In this document: positions 13,554-14,207 of the stretch, in pieces | How the letters are laid out: each line of letters begins with the position of its first letter | How positions within the stretch are numbered: the first letter of the stretch is position 1 | Source: Candidatus Caldilinea saccharophila | Lineage (GTDB): Bacteria; Chloroflexota; Anaerolineae; Caldilineales; Caldilineaceae | Length of the DNA stretch: 14,207 nt | Direction of reading: 5' to 3' | Assembly (NCBI GenBank): GCA_016710365.1 | Contig: JADJVW010000065.1 | Coordinates: 1-14,207 of the forward strand | Program-made: the position numbers and the translations under genes | Notes under the pieces: model-generated | What the model was told of the DNA's origin: nothing | Seen by the model: only the letters and a program-made list of their open reading frames with translations | Database searches by the model: none

Positions 13554-13888
13554 TGGCGTCCACATCGCAGCGAGGAGGAAAAACGCCAGGGCGCGGGCAG
13601 CGGCCCATGTCGAGCGGTGCCGCGCGCCTGGTTGACGATGCCGTGGCCAGCCTGATTGCGATTTTTGGCAAGGCGGAAAGCATCGACCGGCAGAGCGACC
13701 GCATCGACCGTTGGGCCGACCAGGGAATCGAGGCGCTGCAGTTGGGTAACGCCTTTGTCGCCGAGCAGATGCTGCTCAACATTCGCAATGCAACGGCAAC
13801 ACAGCGGCACGCGGCGGTGGACATTAAAACGACGGCTTACGATGCGGCGGGCGGCGCTGGCAGGCACGGCGAGGGAGTATTAATGTGA
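13553..13888 (+). CDS. Unknown phage protein (111 aa)
   Basis: Start ATG 13553 overlaps the upstream stop as TAATG; TGA 13886-13888 overlaps the GTG of the PrimPol gene. Basic N-terminus (MASTSQRGGKTPGRGQRPMS), then helices: AARLVDDAVASLIAIFGKAE, SIDRQSDRIDRWADQGIEAL and GNAFVAEQMLLNIRNATATQ. The length and the Arg/Asp-rich repeats (DRQSDRIDRW) suggest a small DNA- or protein-binding factor. No family recognised. It is coupled on both sides, placing it in the primase transcription unit. Confidence 0.75.
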   Translation: MASTSQRGGKTPGRGQRPMSSGAARLVDDAVASLIAIFGKAESIDRQSDRIDRWADQGIEALQLGNAFVAEQMLLNIRNATATQRHAAVDIKTTAYDAAGGAGRHGEGVLM

Positions 13889-14207
13889 GCGTTGAATCAG
13901 CCAAGCAGTATCGCCAACTGGCGACGAAATACAGAGGCTACGGCTTCAACCTGGTGCCGTTGGGCAGCGACAAGCGACCGGCCATGACCGGCATATCGAC
14001 CAGCGGCGGCATCATGCGCTTCCGCTGGGATGACTGGCAGCAGACAAAGCAGACGGATCCGCTGTGGGCGCAGATAAAAAGCATGAATGGTGGTGGACGT
14101 CGCCGGGCTGGGCGGCGTGTCGGCCCGGTGAGCGGCGATATGGTGTGCATCGATTTGATACGCCCAAGGACCGCACCGACCTGGTGTTTCCATTTGAACT
14201 ATTAGAG
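13885..14207 (+). CDS. PrimPol-type primase, N-terminal part, frameshifted
   Basis: Bifunctional DNA primase/polymerase (archaeo-eukaryotic primase fold), used by phages and plasmids to prime their own replication. GTG start at 13885 (MSVESAKQYRQLATKYRGYG). Typical N-terminal text follows: FNLVPLGSDKRPAMTG, TSGGIMRFRWDDWQQTKQTD and LWAQIK. After about 14088 the frame slips; corrected pieces read DVAGLGGVS, GPVSGDMVCIDFD and TPKDRTDLVFPFELLE. The CIDFD is the catalytic metal-binding DxD; a T missing from GATTTGAT turns it into CIDLI in the raw frame. The gene runs off the right edge, so the rest of the domain and any helicase part are unseen. Confidence 0.85.

Noticed and set aside
13235..13888. 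Single 217-aa plus-strand protein
   Set aside because: The middle third in this frame is Arg-rich noise, while another frame there encodes clear transmembrane helices; two genes with one indel fit better.
1..14207. CRISPR arrays, tRNA genes or insertion sequences
   Set aside because: No regularly spaced repeats, no tRNA cloverleaf and no transposase text were found on reading both strands by eye.

Overview
The window looks like the early and replication region of a tailed phage, prophage or phage-like plasmid from a GC-rich bacterium. It has a Cro/CI-type repressor between two divergent early operons. It also carries two helicase families, a PrimPol-type primase and several DNA-modification genes typical of phages. 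I see no capsid, tail, terminase or integrase gene and no tRNA or rRNA. The host cannot be fixed from the sequence; Chloroflexota or Actinomycetota phages would fit, but that is a guess.

Layout. (a) 1-5650, minus strand: a compact gene train, read right to left as SNF2-type helicase, DNA methylase, an unresolved stretch, DUF5131 (Gp37/Gp68 family), an HNH-like protein, a small membrane protein, three small unknown genes, and a DndC/PAPS-reductase-like PP-loop enzyme that runs off the left edge. Every recognisable gene here is broken by frequent one- or two-base indels, although the protein pieces between the breaks remain well conserved. (b) 5786-11423, minus strand: a mostly clean operon read right to left as 123-aa protein, coiled-coil protein, 319-aa protein, a DinG/XPD-like iron-sulfur helicase with one frameshift in motif VI, a 285-aa coiled-coil protein, and a 56-aa zinc-ribbon membrane protein. 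A 104-bp element with 15-bp perfect inverted ends lies between the helicase and the 285-aa gene. (c) 11424-12576: the control region, with two face-away promoters, matched operators, terminators and the repressor gene. (d) 12577-14207, plus strand: four small genes, then the start of a PrimPol that runs off the right edge, with frameshifts again near the end.

How it fits together. The leftward promoter (11518-11546) and the rightward promoter (12503-12531) share TTGACA, a spacer 11-mer, and a GCTAA-N3-TTAGC palindrome exactly 11 nt downstream of each -10. The repressor, encoded leftward at 12429-11887, is therefore the likely common regulator of both early operons. The left arm would supply helicases and modification enzymes, and the right arm the primase.

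Caution on quality. Indel density is high at the left, near zero in the middle and rises again at the right end. This resembles low-coverage, unpolished long-read sequence at contig ends more than biological decay. Coordinates and frames left of 5650 are therefore approximate.
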